A DNA stretch of 64,000 nucleotides from CAYUET01 sp964443875 (GTDB lineage Bacteria; Auribacterota; JAFGBW01): contig CAYUET010000003.1 in the NCBI GenBank assembly GCA_964443875.1, forward strand, positions 62,001 through 126,000. The letters are read 5' to 3'. Positions 31,502 to 40,360 of the stretch are shown here, one piece after another. Under the pieces are notes generated by a model. It was given only the letters and a program-made list of their open reading frames with translations. It made no database searches and was not told where the DNA came from. Position 1 is the stretch's first letter, and every line of letters starts with the position of its first letter. The position numbers and the translations under genes are program-made.

Positions 31502-33010
31502 ATGACTTCAATTATCAATGATAAAATTTATGGAAAAATAATCTATTTCCTTAATATTTTTCTTATTATTTCATTCTTCTATTTATTCTGCCTTGTTTCC
31601 GGAAAATACTGCCTGCACTCAAGAAACTTCACCATGGCGGAATGGATTTTTAAACTCTGCGGGGTCAAACAGGGCTATATTACCGCATTAATTGAAAATA
31701 ACAAATTCGAAAAAGTGCAATCTCTTCTTTCTCAAAAAAGCAACCCCCAGTATGAAGGGATATTTGCCTGGGCACAGAATGATTTCCCAAATGCCATTCA
31801 AAGCTTCAAACGCTCCGGAGATCTTTCCTTCTTATCTTTTTCTCTCTTTAAAAATGGAAACATAGAGGAGGCAAAAGCCTTATCTGAAAAAATTAACAAT
31901 AAAAAAATCAATGCCCATATTCAGATTCTCGAAAATAAATTCAATGAAGCTCTTCCTGTTCTGCTGAAAAAAAGAGATTATTCCGGACTTTTTAAAATTT
32001 TTCTCAAACTCGACAATTATCCCACCGCAATTTATTATCTGTTGAGAAAAGGGAATTCCAATCTCCGGCTTCTGGCCGACCTCCTGCGGTTTAAAGAAAC
32101 CGAGAAAAATCCCGATATCTCCCCTTTTCTGAAGAAAAATGATTATGAAACCTGGTTCTATTTTCTCAAAATGGACATGGATAAAATCAAAAAAATCCCT
32201 GATTTTGAAAAACAAAACGATATCTTTTCACTTTACTCCTTCCTTTCCGGAAATAAAGAGGATTATTTCAGTCACTTTTCGGAAAACTACTATCCCTTTA
32301 TGCATCAGCTTGCCTCAAAAAACAAAGCCAATCATAATGAAACAGAAAATGCCTTGCTTAAATCGTATGAGGAATTAAAATCCTATTCTTTTGTTCCGGA
32401 TAAAATTCTGGGGGGGGAATTTGATAAACAGATTCTGATGATGTTTTCCATAGGCCTGGGCATTCTTCTTACGATCTTTGTCATCTCCCTGGTTTATTTA
32501 TACAGGCAGTATCGTTCCTATGCCTCTCTTCAGCGGCAGAAAGATCTCGAAAAAATGGATGCTCTTTCCATTGCCAAAATACAAAAAATTGAAGCCAAGA
32601 AAAAACGCGATAAAACAGAACTTAATGTTTCCTCCTTTGTGACTCTGAATATTCAAATGGAAGTATTGGACCTGGCCTTCACTAAACTGGGATTAAGAGT
32701 CAATCCCAAAAAACTCCAGGAAGAACTTGAGAAATCAAAAATACCCAATATTTCCTATAAAATTTATACTATTTCCAATGCCTATGGTTTAAATGTTAAA
32801 ATGCTTTCCGTACCTTTCAACGACCTTCCCGCTCAGATTGAAAATGGTGCGGTCATACTTGTTTTAAAAGGAGATCTTATCGCTCTGCTGAAAAATGCGG
32901 ATTCGCAGAACGCCTATCTCCAGTTTTCACAGAAAGATTCAAGAAAAGTTCCTCAAACTGCCCTGAAATTAAGCTGGGAAGGAAATATCATCCTTCTGAA
33001 TAAAATATAA
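31502..33010 (+). CDS. Two-pass membrane protein with TPR-like region and degenerate C39-peptidase-like domain
   Basis: A 502-residue protein. Membrane helices lie at about residues 12-35 and 310-335. Between them is a periplasmic helical-repeat region (FAWAQNDFPNAIQSFKRSGD and similar) that looks TPR-like. The cytoplasmic end, after a Lys/Glu coiled coil, resembles the C39 bacteriocin-leader peptidase fold: a helix LDLAFTKLGLRVNPKKLQEE, ISNAYGLNVKMLSVPFNDLP, GAVILVLKGDLIALL and KLSWEGNIILL. The catalytic Cys and His of active C39 enzymes are not seen, so it would be a binding-only C39-like domain. It lies exactly between the LamG and RHS genes and starts 1 nt after the LamG stop, so the three are probably one operon. 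Confidence 0.55.
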   Translation: MTSIINDKIYGKIIYFLNIFLIISFFYLFCLVSGKYCLHSRNFTMAEWIFKLCGVKQGYITALIENNKFEKVQSLLSQKSNPQYEGIFAWAQNDFPNAIQSFKRSGDLSFLSFSLFKNGNIEEAKALSEKINNKKINAHIQILENKFNEALPVLLKKRDYSGLFKIFLKLDNYPTAIYYLLRKGNSNLRLLADLLRFKETEKNPDISPFLKKNDYETWFYFLKMDMDKIKKIPDFEKQNDIFSLYSFLSGNKEDYFSHFSENYYPFMHQLASKNKANHNETENALLKSYEELKSYSFVPDKILGGEFDKQILMMFSIGLGILLTIFVISLVYLYRQYRSYASLQRQKDLEKMDALSIAKIQKIEAKKKRDKTELNVSSFVTLNIQMEVLDLAFTKLGLRVNPKKLQEELEKSKIPNISYKIYTISNAYGLNVKMLSVPFNDLPAQIENGAVILVLKGDLIALLKNADSQNAYLQFSQKDSRKVPQTALKLSWEGNIILLNKI

Positions 33011-33027
33011 GATAGGGTGAAATAATT

Positions 33028-36000
33028 ATGCCTGACGCACCGACAATAAATGAAACTAATAATAAAAAGTTCATTCTTTTTATCCTGTTGATAATCATCA
33101 ACCTTGTCCTCATGATCTTTTATTTTTCCATTCCCTTTGAACTCCCTGAAACCTCTGATCTTGAAATCAACACAAACACCCTGATTCATAACATCTATGC
33201 TAAAAAAATCAGCCAGGGATTGAATAATGATTCCCTTTTTATAAGTCCTGATCTTGACGCATATTCCCCCCGGGAGAACCTTCAGACATGGAAACAAAAC
33301 CTTCCCTTTTATTTTGCTTTTCCCGACAGTAAAATACGTTCAGAAATCCCCCTTTTTAAAATTAAAACAAATAATGCATCGCTTTATTCTTCAGGGACGA
33401 TTACCCTTGATTCCATGTACCCGCCCCAGAGTCTATTCGGATTTTCAGCCCTGAATGACTTTGAGGAAAAAATTTTCAGATTTTCTGAACATTTCTATTA
33501 TTTCAAAGGCGATTTTTTAATCGAGGATTTCATAAAAAAAGATAAGATGTTTAAACCCACGTACACAAAGCATCTTATTCTTTCCGAAAATTCTGAAAAC
33601 CTTTTTCTCTCTGATAAATCGGGAATCACCAGAAATTTTTCAAAATATTCTGATCATGGCTTCAGGTTAACGGATAAAGTGGACAAATTTGAAAATATCA
33701 TCCGTTATGAGTATAATGACTCCGGCCAGCTCATCCGCATTGCAAATCAGAAAGGCGAAACCATAACTTTTGAATATAATGACAGAAAAAATATTATTCT
33801 TGTCAAAACCTCAAAATCGGAATGGATCTTTGAATACGACTCCTTTCAAAATCTCCGGACGATCAAATCCTCTGAACGCGGAACCATTCATTTATCTCAT
33901 GACAGTAAAACCTACCCCCATCTTCTGACGGCTATTGAAAACTCAGAGTCAAAAGCGGAACTTGCCTATGATGTCCTCGGGAGATTAAGCCAGGTAAAAA
34001 TAAATTCCGAGCCTGTCCGTTTTTTATATGGTAAAAATATCATCCAGATTTTATCCGGAAACAAACGCCATATTCTGGATTTTAAAAATGAAAAAGAAAA
34101 AAGCTTTCTTAAGGACAAGACTCTTTACTCGTATATTTACGATGACTATGGTCAGATTACCCAATACAGGGAAAATGACTATACCCTTCTCATGACCTAC
34201 AACTCTCTTGGAAACCTGATTTCCAAAAAGGATGGCGCGGACACCTACACCTACGTTTATGATGACCAGTATAATCTTCTTAAAAAAATTTCAAAAAATG
34301 GCCATCCTATCCTGGAGCGTTTTATCCATAAGGGGCTGATTACTTCTGAAAACAGAGAAGATCTTGGGGAAATCAAATATAACTATTCTGAAAAAGGAAA
34401 CCTGGAATCTCTGGCTATCGATAACCTTGGGGAATACTTCTTCAAGACGGACAATGTAGGAAATATTACAGAGGTAGAACTTCCTGACAAACAATCCATT
34501 ACCTTTGAGTGGAAAAATTCAAAACTGATGAAGTACCGTGATATCTTCAACCAGACCTATAAATTCAATTATAACTTCTCCGGACAGCTCTTTGAAATCA
34601 TTTCCCCTGAAGGAAATTCAAATTTTAATACGCATACTTTTTCTTCACCCATGAAAAATCTTGCAAAAATCGATAATACTTTATTTCACAATCTTGATAT
34701 TGATTACAAAAATAGAAGTTTTTCCTTTCTGGATCCTTCTCACGAAAAATTGTCCATAACCTTATCGCCTCTTCGAAGAATTACTTCCATCAGGGGGCCA
34801 AACACGGGAAAAAAATATCAATACTATTCCAACGGACAAATATCCAGGATCTCCTTTCTCAATGGTGAGGATATTGTTCTGGGAACAAATGATAAAAATC
34901 AGTTAAATCACATCCTCGCGCCGGAAGCCGCCTGGACTGCCCTGGAATACGATCAAAATCACCTGAAAAATATGATGATGGATAAAGAAATCCGTTCTTT
35001 TACCTATAATGAGCGGAATCAGATTTCATCGATAAAAATCAATACCCGGGAATACAAGTATACCTATAGCCCCAAAGATCCCGGAAAGCTTTATACCCTG
35101 ACCTTCCCGGATCAGACTCAGATCTTATATACCTATAATGCAAAAGGAAGCCTGGAAGCCATCACCTTTAAAAATGACGCACAGATTAAGTTTGCCCACA
35201 CAGCAAACGGGGCATGCACCATCCGTTATCCCAATGGAATCCTGCAAAATGAAGAATACGATGAAGAGGGCCGTTTAACAGCACTTTCCATAACAGATTC
35301 CGAAGGGCAATCGATCCGTGAATCCACTTATTTCTTTCAGGATAAAAAATTTATCGCCGGTTCGGATAATTCCAAACGGATCAAAGCAAGCTATAATGCC
35401 GAGGGGTATTTATCAGAATATTCCCTTCAATCCATTGCGGATATGTCCTATGATTTCAATAAGGACACCCTGCAGCTTTTAAAGATGACCAAAAACAAAC
35501 AGGTGATTCTATATGAAAAAAACAAAGCCGCTTCAACCCTTGCCATCATTGATTCCCTTAAACAAAATCCTGTTTCTTCCGTTAATCTGGCAGGAAAAAT
35601 TGAAGGTCTGAATTTCAATTTCCTGGAAATTAACGAAATCGGACAGATTCTTGACAACAACGCTTCAGATTTTACAATTAACAATTACCCTGTTCTTCCC
35701 GGTCAGAACAGTTTAAACGTTAAAGCCCTGTTAAACTCAGGAAATGCCATTACTCAAAAATATGAATTTTTTCTTCATCCTGAAGCCTCCTCAATTCTCC
35801 AGTTTGAAAATAACCAGTTAAAAAATTATTATACGGAAGGGGCCTACTCTTCTTATACCTGGAACACCATGAACCAGATCAGCAGTTTCGATGATCATAA
35901 AGGGGAGGTTTTCCGCTATAAATATCTTCCCGATGGAAAACGCTCCTTTGTCTCCTCGGGGATAAAAAACATCCTTTATATTTATGACTGTTATGGCAAT

Positions 36001-36552
36001 CTTATCGAAGAAACCACAGCAACAGGTTCTTCCCTCATCAAATATGTTTATGACTACCAGAGGGGAAGGCTTGTGATGAGCTTTGACGGTAAAAAAATCA
36101 GATATTATCATACCGATTGTTTCGGTTCAGTGATTAATGTCACCGATGAAAGCGGCAAAAGCATCGCCGATTATGCCTATTCTCCCTATGGACAAACGCT
36201 GATCAAGAATGAATCTGTTCAGGATAATACTATCGGGTATCTCGGATATAAAAAAGATCTGGAAACTGGCTGTTATCATACGCCTTATGGTTACTATGAC
36301 CCTGAATTACCTTATCTTCACCCCTGTTACCTGTCTGAAAAAAGTCTTTCCCCAAAATTAAAAGACATGATCGCGAATAACCATATCCTTCCCCTTAAAC
36401 CTGAACAATGCCGTTTTACCCGAAGTTATGAGACCCCGGCCATCCCTGAAGCCATCTCGTTTAACAAGGAATTTTTATGGCTTGATTTTCTTCAGGAAAT
36501 TCCGGACAGTCTTGTTTTACTCAGAAAATATCTGCATCAGGAAAAAGAGTAG
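33028..36552 (+). CDS. Membrane-anchored RHS/YD-repeat protein
   Basis: A 1174-residue protein. Residues about 12-33 are a membrane helix with no cleavage site. From about residue 230 the chain is built of YD repeats (for example IRYEYNDSGQLIRIANQKGE, ITFEYNDRKNIILV). The RHS core begins at about 1024 with YHTDCFGSVINVTDESGK, YAYSPYGQTL and GYLGYKKDLETG, then YYDPELPYLHP in place of the usual YDPxxGRFxSxDP. Roughly 75 unrecognised residues follow as the tail. RHS proteins form hollow shells enclosing a C-terminal toxin or act as surface adhesins. The short tail and lost core-end motif argue against a cleavable toxin, so I favour a surface shell or adhesin. No immunity-like small gene follows. 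Confidence 0.85.
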   Translation: MPDAPTINETNNKKFILFILLIIINLVLMIFYFSIPFELPETSDLEINTNTLIHNIYAKKISQGLNNDSLFISPDLDAYSPRENLQTWKQNLPFYFAFPDSKIRSEIPLFKIKTNNASLYSSGTITLDSMYPPQSLFGFSALNDFEEKIFRFSEHFYYFKGDFLIEDFIKKDKMFKPTYTKHLILSENSENLFLSDKSGITRNFSKYSDHGFRLTDKVDKFENIIRYEYNDSGQLIRIANQKGETITFEYNDRKNIILVKTSKSEWIFEYDSFQNLRTIKSSERGTIHLSHDSKTYPHLLTAIENSESKAELAYDVLGRLSQVKINSEPVRFLYGKNIIQILSGNKRHILDFKNEKEKSFLKDKTLYSYIYDDYGQITQYRENDYTLLMTYNSLGNLISKKDGADTYTYVYDDQYNLLKKISKNGHPILERFIHKGLITSENREDLGEIKYNYSEKGNLESLAIDNLGEYFFKTDNVGNITEVELPDKQSITFEWKNSKLMKYRDIFNQTYKFNYNFSGQLFEIISPEGNSNFNTHTFSSPMKNLAKIDNTLFHNLDIDYKNRSFSFLDPSHEKLSITLSPLRRITSIRGPNTGKKYQYYSNGQISRISFLNGEDIVLGTNDKNQLNHILAPEAAWTALEYDQNHLKNMMMDKEIRSFTYNERNQISSIKINTREYKYTYSPKDPGKLYTLTFPDQTQILYTYNAKGSLEAITFKNDAQIKFAHTANGACTIRYPNGILQNEEYDEEGRLTALSITDSEGQSIRESTYFFQDKKFIAGSDNSKRIKASYNAEGYLSEYSLQSIADMSYDFNKDTLQLLKMTKNKQVILYEKNKAASTLAIIDSLKQNPVSSVNLAGKIEGLNFNFLEINEIGQILDNNASDFTINNYPVLPGQNSLNVKALLNSGNAITQKYEFFLHPEASSILQFENNQLKNYYTEGAYSSYTWNTMNQISSFDDHKGEVFRYKYLPDGKRSFVSSGIKNILYIYDCYGNLIEETTATGSSLIKYVYDYQRGRLVMSFDGKKIRYYHTDCFGSVINVTDESGKSIADYAYSPYGQTLIKNESVQDNTIGYLGYKKDLETGCYHTPYGYYDPELPYLHPCYLSEKSLSPKLKDMIANNHILPLKPEQCRFTRSYETPAIPEAISFNKEFLWLDFLQEIPDSLVLLRKYLHQEKE

Positions 36553-36613
36553 CACGAATTTTGGGCCTAAGCGGCTAGCCAGCCATACTCATTTACTGTT
36601 AAAAAGCAATCTG

Positions 36614-37852
36614 CTATTTTGACCGGAGAAGAATGACGGTCTCCAGATTGACCGTTCCGGGAAACATGTCAAACACCTTCACATTTTGAATACGATAGCC
36701 ATTGGACTTCCATTTTTCCATTTCTGGAGGAATCTGATCTGTGCCGCAATAGATATGGACTACCGTTTCAGGCTTTCTTTTGGCGCAATAATCAATCACG
36801 TCATCGCCGCAGCCGTTTTTCGGAGGATCCAGAAGAATATCCTCAGAGATCTCTTCATCAAAAGGACAGAACTTTTCGATTGTCCGGGGATCTACCCTGC
36901 AGGCAAAAAAATTCATTCGCTTTTTCGGAGAAATAAACTGTGCGTTATCTATGGCGCTTTGAATGGTTTTTTTATCATAGTCAAAGGCATAAACTTCCTT
37001 ATATAATTTTTTTACATAATGGGTAAAAAGACCGTAGCCGCAATATAAATCCAGAAGCCGCCAGGAAGGGGTCTTTTCAAAAGACTTGTAAACATGCTCT
37101 AAAAAAGAAGGAAGAATGGACTGGTTGATCTGGGAAAAGGAAACAGGATGATAACTGTACTTTAATCCGCAAACCTTCAGAAAGATTTTATCTGAGCCCC
37201 ATAATTTCTTATACTTCTGTTCTTCTTCATCGTCACGGGTATCGAGATAGTATTCAGAATCGCCGGGATCAAGGTAGACAAAACAGGATTTGACCTGGTA
37301 GCGGGGATCTTCCCTGAAAAGACCTGAAAGAATCTGCAAATCCCTAAGGATCTTTCCGGACAGCTTTTTAACATTCAATATAAGACAATTTTCATCCTCA
37401 TTTCCCCGGATAATCACATAATTCAGAATTTTTCCTAAATACCGGTATTTATCGGAGTTTAAATTTTCAGCCATCAGCTGATAGATCCGGTTATGCGGGT
37501 CCGGCTCCAGAACAGAGATCTCCACCCGTGAAGCAGGAACCGCCGCCTGAAAACCGAGCCGTATTTCTTCATGATTGACATAAATACATCTTTTAGTTGT
37601 TGTCCGGTAGCCCCGGGGCTTAGGTGATGGCACAAAATCAAAAGAAGGCCCGCTTACATGATTTTTCTTCCAGAATTCCTTCATGGCCTCTTTTTTTAGT
37701 TCGCATTCCAGTTCATAATCCAGAGAGGCAAGAGGCTCCGCCTGGTTTGAATTTAATTTCATCCCTTTCTGCCTGACACAGGAAGAGAATAATGCTTGAT
37801 AAGTAGCAATGATGGATGTATTATCCGTATATCTATTTTGTTTAAAATTCAT
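36614..37852 (-). CDS. RNA m5U methyltransferase-family protein (TrmA/RlmD type)
   Basis: A 412-residue class I SAM-dependent methyltransferase of the COG2265 family, which methylates C5 of uridine in tRNA or rRNA. Landmarks: SFSQINQSIL (family FxQxN), SAM-binding LLDLYCGYGLF near residue 265, DILLDPPKNG near 338, a Cys in VHIYCGTD near 370 where the catalytic Cys lies, and the terminal DMFPGTVNLETVILLRS (family DMFPxTxHVExV). The N-terminal TRAM domain and iron-sulphur cysteines of RlmD are not seen. The exact RNA target is not determinable. It stands alone between the RHS gene and divergent murA. Confidence 0.8.
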   Translation of the reverse strand: MNFKQNRYTDNTSIIATYQALFSSCVRQKGMKLNSNQAEPLASLDYELECELKKEAMKEFWKKNHVSGPSFDFVPSPKPRGYRTTTKRCIYVNHEEIRLGFQAAVPASRVEISVLEPDPHNRIYQLMAENLNSDKYRYLGKILNYVIIRGNEDENCLILNVKKLSGKILRDLQILSGLFREDPRYQVKSCFVYLDPGDSEYYLDTRDDEEEQKYKKLWGSDKIFLKVCGLKYSYHPVSFSQINQSILPSFLEHVYKSFEKTPSWRLLDLYCGYGLFTHYVKKLYKEVYAFDYDKKTIQSAIDNAQFISPKKRMNFFACRVDPRTIEKFCPFDEEISEDILLDPPKNGCGDDVIDYCAKRKPETVVHIYCGTDQIPPEMEKWKSNGYRIQNVKVFDMFPGTVNLETVILLRSK

Positions 37853-37931
37853 ATCAATGCCCTATATTCCTTTTTCCCAGGGTTTTTTAATCTATAGTTA
37901 ATACAACCTTAAAAATAAAGAAAGTCAAAAA

Positions 37932-39221
37932 ATGGATATTTTTAAAATAAACGGAGGAAAACGCCTTGAAGGGGAAGTAACTGTTTCCTGTGCAAAAAAC
38001 GCCATTCTTCCAATCATGGCCGCCTCCATCCTCGGGAACAGTCCTTCCCGGTTCTTCAATGCCCCAAAATTAAGAGATGTCTATACCATGCTTGAAATTC
38101 TGAATGCGCTTGGGGCAAAGACCTCCTTTGAAAACAACACCATCGAAATTGATCCCCGTACCATGGATAAACGTGAAGCGCCCTATGAGCTGGTGAAAAA
38201 AATGAGAGCCTCCATATGCCTTCTCGGCCCCTTATATGCAAAATATGGAGAAGCCAAGGTTTCAATGCCCGGAGGATGTGTCATCGGCCCAAGACCGATT
38301 GATATTCATATCAAGGGGATCAAGGCTTTAGGCGCAGAATGCGAAATTGAACATGGCTATATTCTTCTTAAAGGCAAACCCAAAGGAGGAGAGGTCTTTC
38401 TTGGCGGCAGATTCGGATCCTCCGTCACGGCAACCGCAAATATTCTCATGGCCGCCTGCCTCGCAGAAGGGACAACCCATATTGAATCTGCAGCCATGGA
38501 ACCTGAAATACAGGATCTGGCAAACTATCTCAATCTCATGGGGGCTAAAATTTCAGGGATTGGATCTTATTTCATGCAGATCGAAGGGATCAAAGCACTT
38601 CACGGAGTGGACTACACCGTAATCCCTGACCGTATTGAAGCCGGAACCTTTATGATTGCCGCAGCGATCACCCAGGGAGACCTTCTTATAAAAGGCTGCA
38701 GACTCAGGCATTTAAGCGCCCTGGTTGATAAACTCTGCGAGGCAGGCGTTTCAATAAAAGAAGCCAAAGACGGGGTTCGGGTAACCTCAAAAAAAAGACC
38801 TCATTCGGTTGACATCATTACCCTTCCTTTTCCGGGATTTCCAACGGATCTCCAGGCCCAAATGATGTCTCTGCTGGCTTTAAGTAACGGGATCTCCGTC
38901 ATCACTGAAAAAATTTATCCTGAACGCTTCATTCACATTTCCGAATTAAACCGCATGGGCGCCAACATCTGTCTGGAAGGCCCTACGGCCATCATAAAAG
39001 GAGTTCCTGCCTTAAGCGGAGCTCCTGTCATGGCCTCTGATTTGAGAGCTTCAGCAGGCTTATTACTGGCCGCTCTTGTGGCTGAGGGACAGAGTATTAT
39101 TGAAAGAGTCTATCATATTGACCGCGGCTACGACCATATTGAGACCAAACTGAATAACGTCGGAGCTTCCATTATGCGTGAAAACCCCGCCAGAGCTTCT
39201 GCGAACAATGATACGGACTGA
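37932..39221 (+). CDS. murA: UDP-N-acetylglucosamine 1-carboxyvinyltransferase
   Basis: A 429-residue enzyme that transfers enolpyruvate from PEP to UDP-GlcNAc, the first committed step of peptidoglycan synthesis. Landmarks are INGGKRLEGEVTVSCAKNA at the N-terminus, KMRASICLLGPLYAKYGEA, the catalytic loop MPGGCVIGPRPIDIH with C116 (site of fosfomycin attack in the family), TDLQAQMMSLLAL, and DLRASAGLLLAALVAEG near the end. Length and motifs are normal, so it is active by inspection. Start ATG 37932 follows an AAAGAAAG stretch. Confidence 0.97.
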   Translation: MDIFKINGGKRLEGEVTVSCAKNAILPIMAASILGNSPSRFFNAPKLRDVYTMLEILNALGAKTSFENNTIEIDPRTMDKREAPYELVKKMRASICLLGPLYAKYGEAKVSMPGGCVIGPRPIDIHIKGIKALGAECEIEHGYILLKGKPKGGEVFLGGRFGSSVTATANILMAACLAEGTTHIESAAMEPEIQDLANYLNLMGAKISGIGSYFMQIEGIKALHGVDYTVIPDRIEAGTFMIAAAITQGDLLIKGCRLRHLSALVDKLCEAGVSIKEAKDGVRVTSKKRPHSVDIITLPFPGFPTDLQAQMMSLLALSNGISVITEKIYPERFIHISELNRMGANICLEGPTAIIKGVPALSGAPVMASDLRASAGLLLAALVAEGQSIIERVYHIDRGYDHIETKLNNVGASIMRENPARASANNDTD

Positions 39222-39296
39222 TGTTCCCCGGAACAAAATTCCTGACATAAATAGACTCAACAGGCTTCTTAGGGTTACCCGCTTTTAAAAGAAAGA

Positions 39297-40181
39297 TTAA
39301 TTCTTTTGAAGTTTTTTTAAGAGACTATAAACTTCTTTACGGGCTTTCTTAGACCCTGAATCCAGATTCTTATCTTTTTTAATCCTCTCGGCAAATTCAA
39401 AAGGCGTAATCATCTGACCGCTTTCCTTGAACTTGAGCCTGATATTCGCCCCATGTTCAACGAGATACTTCACACACTCCACTGAAGATTGCCTGATCGC
39501 AATCACAAGAGGCGTTATTCCGTCAATATTCTGAAAATTAACATCCGCACCTCTGGTGATCAAAAACTTCACGACTTCCAAGACAGGTTCCGGCCCTAAT
39601 CCGCATGCGGCATGAAGGGCTGTCCATCCCTGAACCAGATATTGATTTTCGATATCCGCCCCGTTTTCAAGAGCCTTTTTTACCAGAGTTAAATTTCCAT
39701 TAATAGCCCCCATCCACAATTGCTCCTGCATTTTATCCTTCTGGGCTTTCAAAAACTCCCTCTGCACCCTTTCCTCTTCCTGCTTTTTTAATTTTTCCTT
39801 CTGTCTTTTTTCTTCATTTTCTTTGGCGGCCTCGGCAGCGCTTTCATCGATCTCAATCAGAAATTCCAGTGCTTTTTTATAATACTTGCCGGTCTTTCCG
39901 GTTCTGTTCAAATAATCAGAGATCGCTTTTTTGGCATCCTCATATTTCCTGACCTCTATCAGGGACGTCCAGTAATCCTCATAAACATTTTCCGGCCAGA
40001 CAGCGGTTTCAGGTACTTTTCCAAAATATTCCAGGGCTTTTTCATATTCCCCGTCAAGTGCAAACCTATGGGCTGCAATAAAATATTGATCAGCGACCAC
40101 ATCGGAAGAAAGTTTTTCCGCTGAAAAAAGGCAGGGGGTTAAACTGAATAAAAATAAAACCGCTAAATATTTTTTTTTCAT
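39297..40181 (-). CDS. Exported ankyrin-repeat protein
   Basis: A 294-residue protein with a signal peptide (KKKYLAVLFLFSLTPCLFSA), a short TPR-like segment (ADQYFIAAHRFALDGEYEKA, LEYFGKVPE), a highly charged coiled coil (about residues 125-160) and two to three ankyrin repeats: GNLTLVKKALENGADIENQ, GWTALHAACGLGPEPVLEVV and GITPLVIAIRQSSVECVKYL. Ankyrin repeats mediate protein-protein contact; the partner is unknown. The signal peptide places it in the periplasm or, if further sorted, on the surface. It is encoded alone, with 178 non-coding bases separating its divergent start from ileS. Confidence 0.75.
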   Translation of the reverse strand: MKKKYLAVLFLFSLTPCLFSAEKLSSDVVADQYFIAAHRFALDGEYEKALEYFGKVPETAVWPENVYEDYWTSLIEVRKYEDAKKAISDYLNRTGKTGKYYKKALEFLIEIDESAAEAAKENEEKRQKEKLKKQEEERVQREFLKAQKDKMQEQLWMGAINGNLTLVKKALENGADIENQYLVQGWTALHAACGLGPEPVLEVVKFLITRGADVNFQNIDGITPLVIAIRQSSVECVKYLVEHGANIRLKFKESGQMITPFEFAERIKKDKNLDSGSKKARKEVYSLLKKLQKN

Positions 40182-40360
40182 TGTAATTTCCTGTTTGAAG
40201 GTTTCATTGATTATAATTTACATTTCTTAAAAAGCAACCAATTATTGTCTGATTTGCCTGTTTTAATATTATTTCCACGCCACAGATAAAGGCAAAAATT
40301 ATCTGGACATTGAAGGATTTATGATCTATTTTCTCCCACTTGTTTAAAAGGATAAAAAAT

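Noticed and set aside
36553..36613. An immunity gene behind the RHS protein
   Set aside because: Only about 60 bases separate the RHS stop from the convergent methyltransferase, too short for an immunity gene.
39222..39296. GTTCCCCGGAAC palindrome after murA as a terminator
   Set aside because: The stem is only five base pairs and no T-run follows it on either strand.
40182..40360. Possible T-box leader before ileS
   Set aside because: The interval is only about 180 bases, and I see neither the AGGGTGGNACCGCG-like antiterminator element nor a terminator hairpin.
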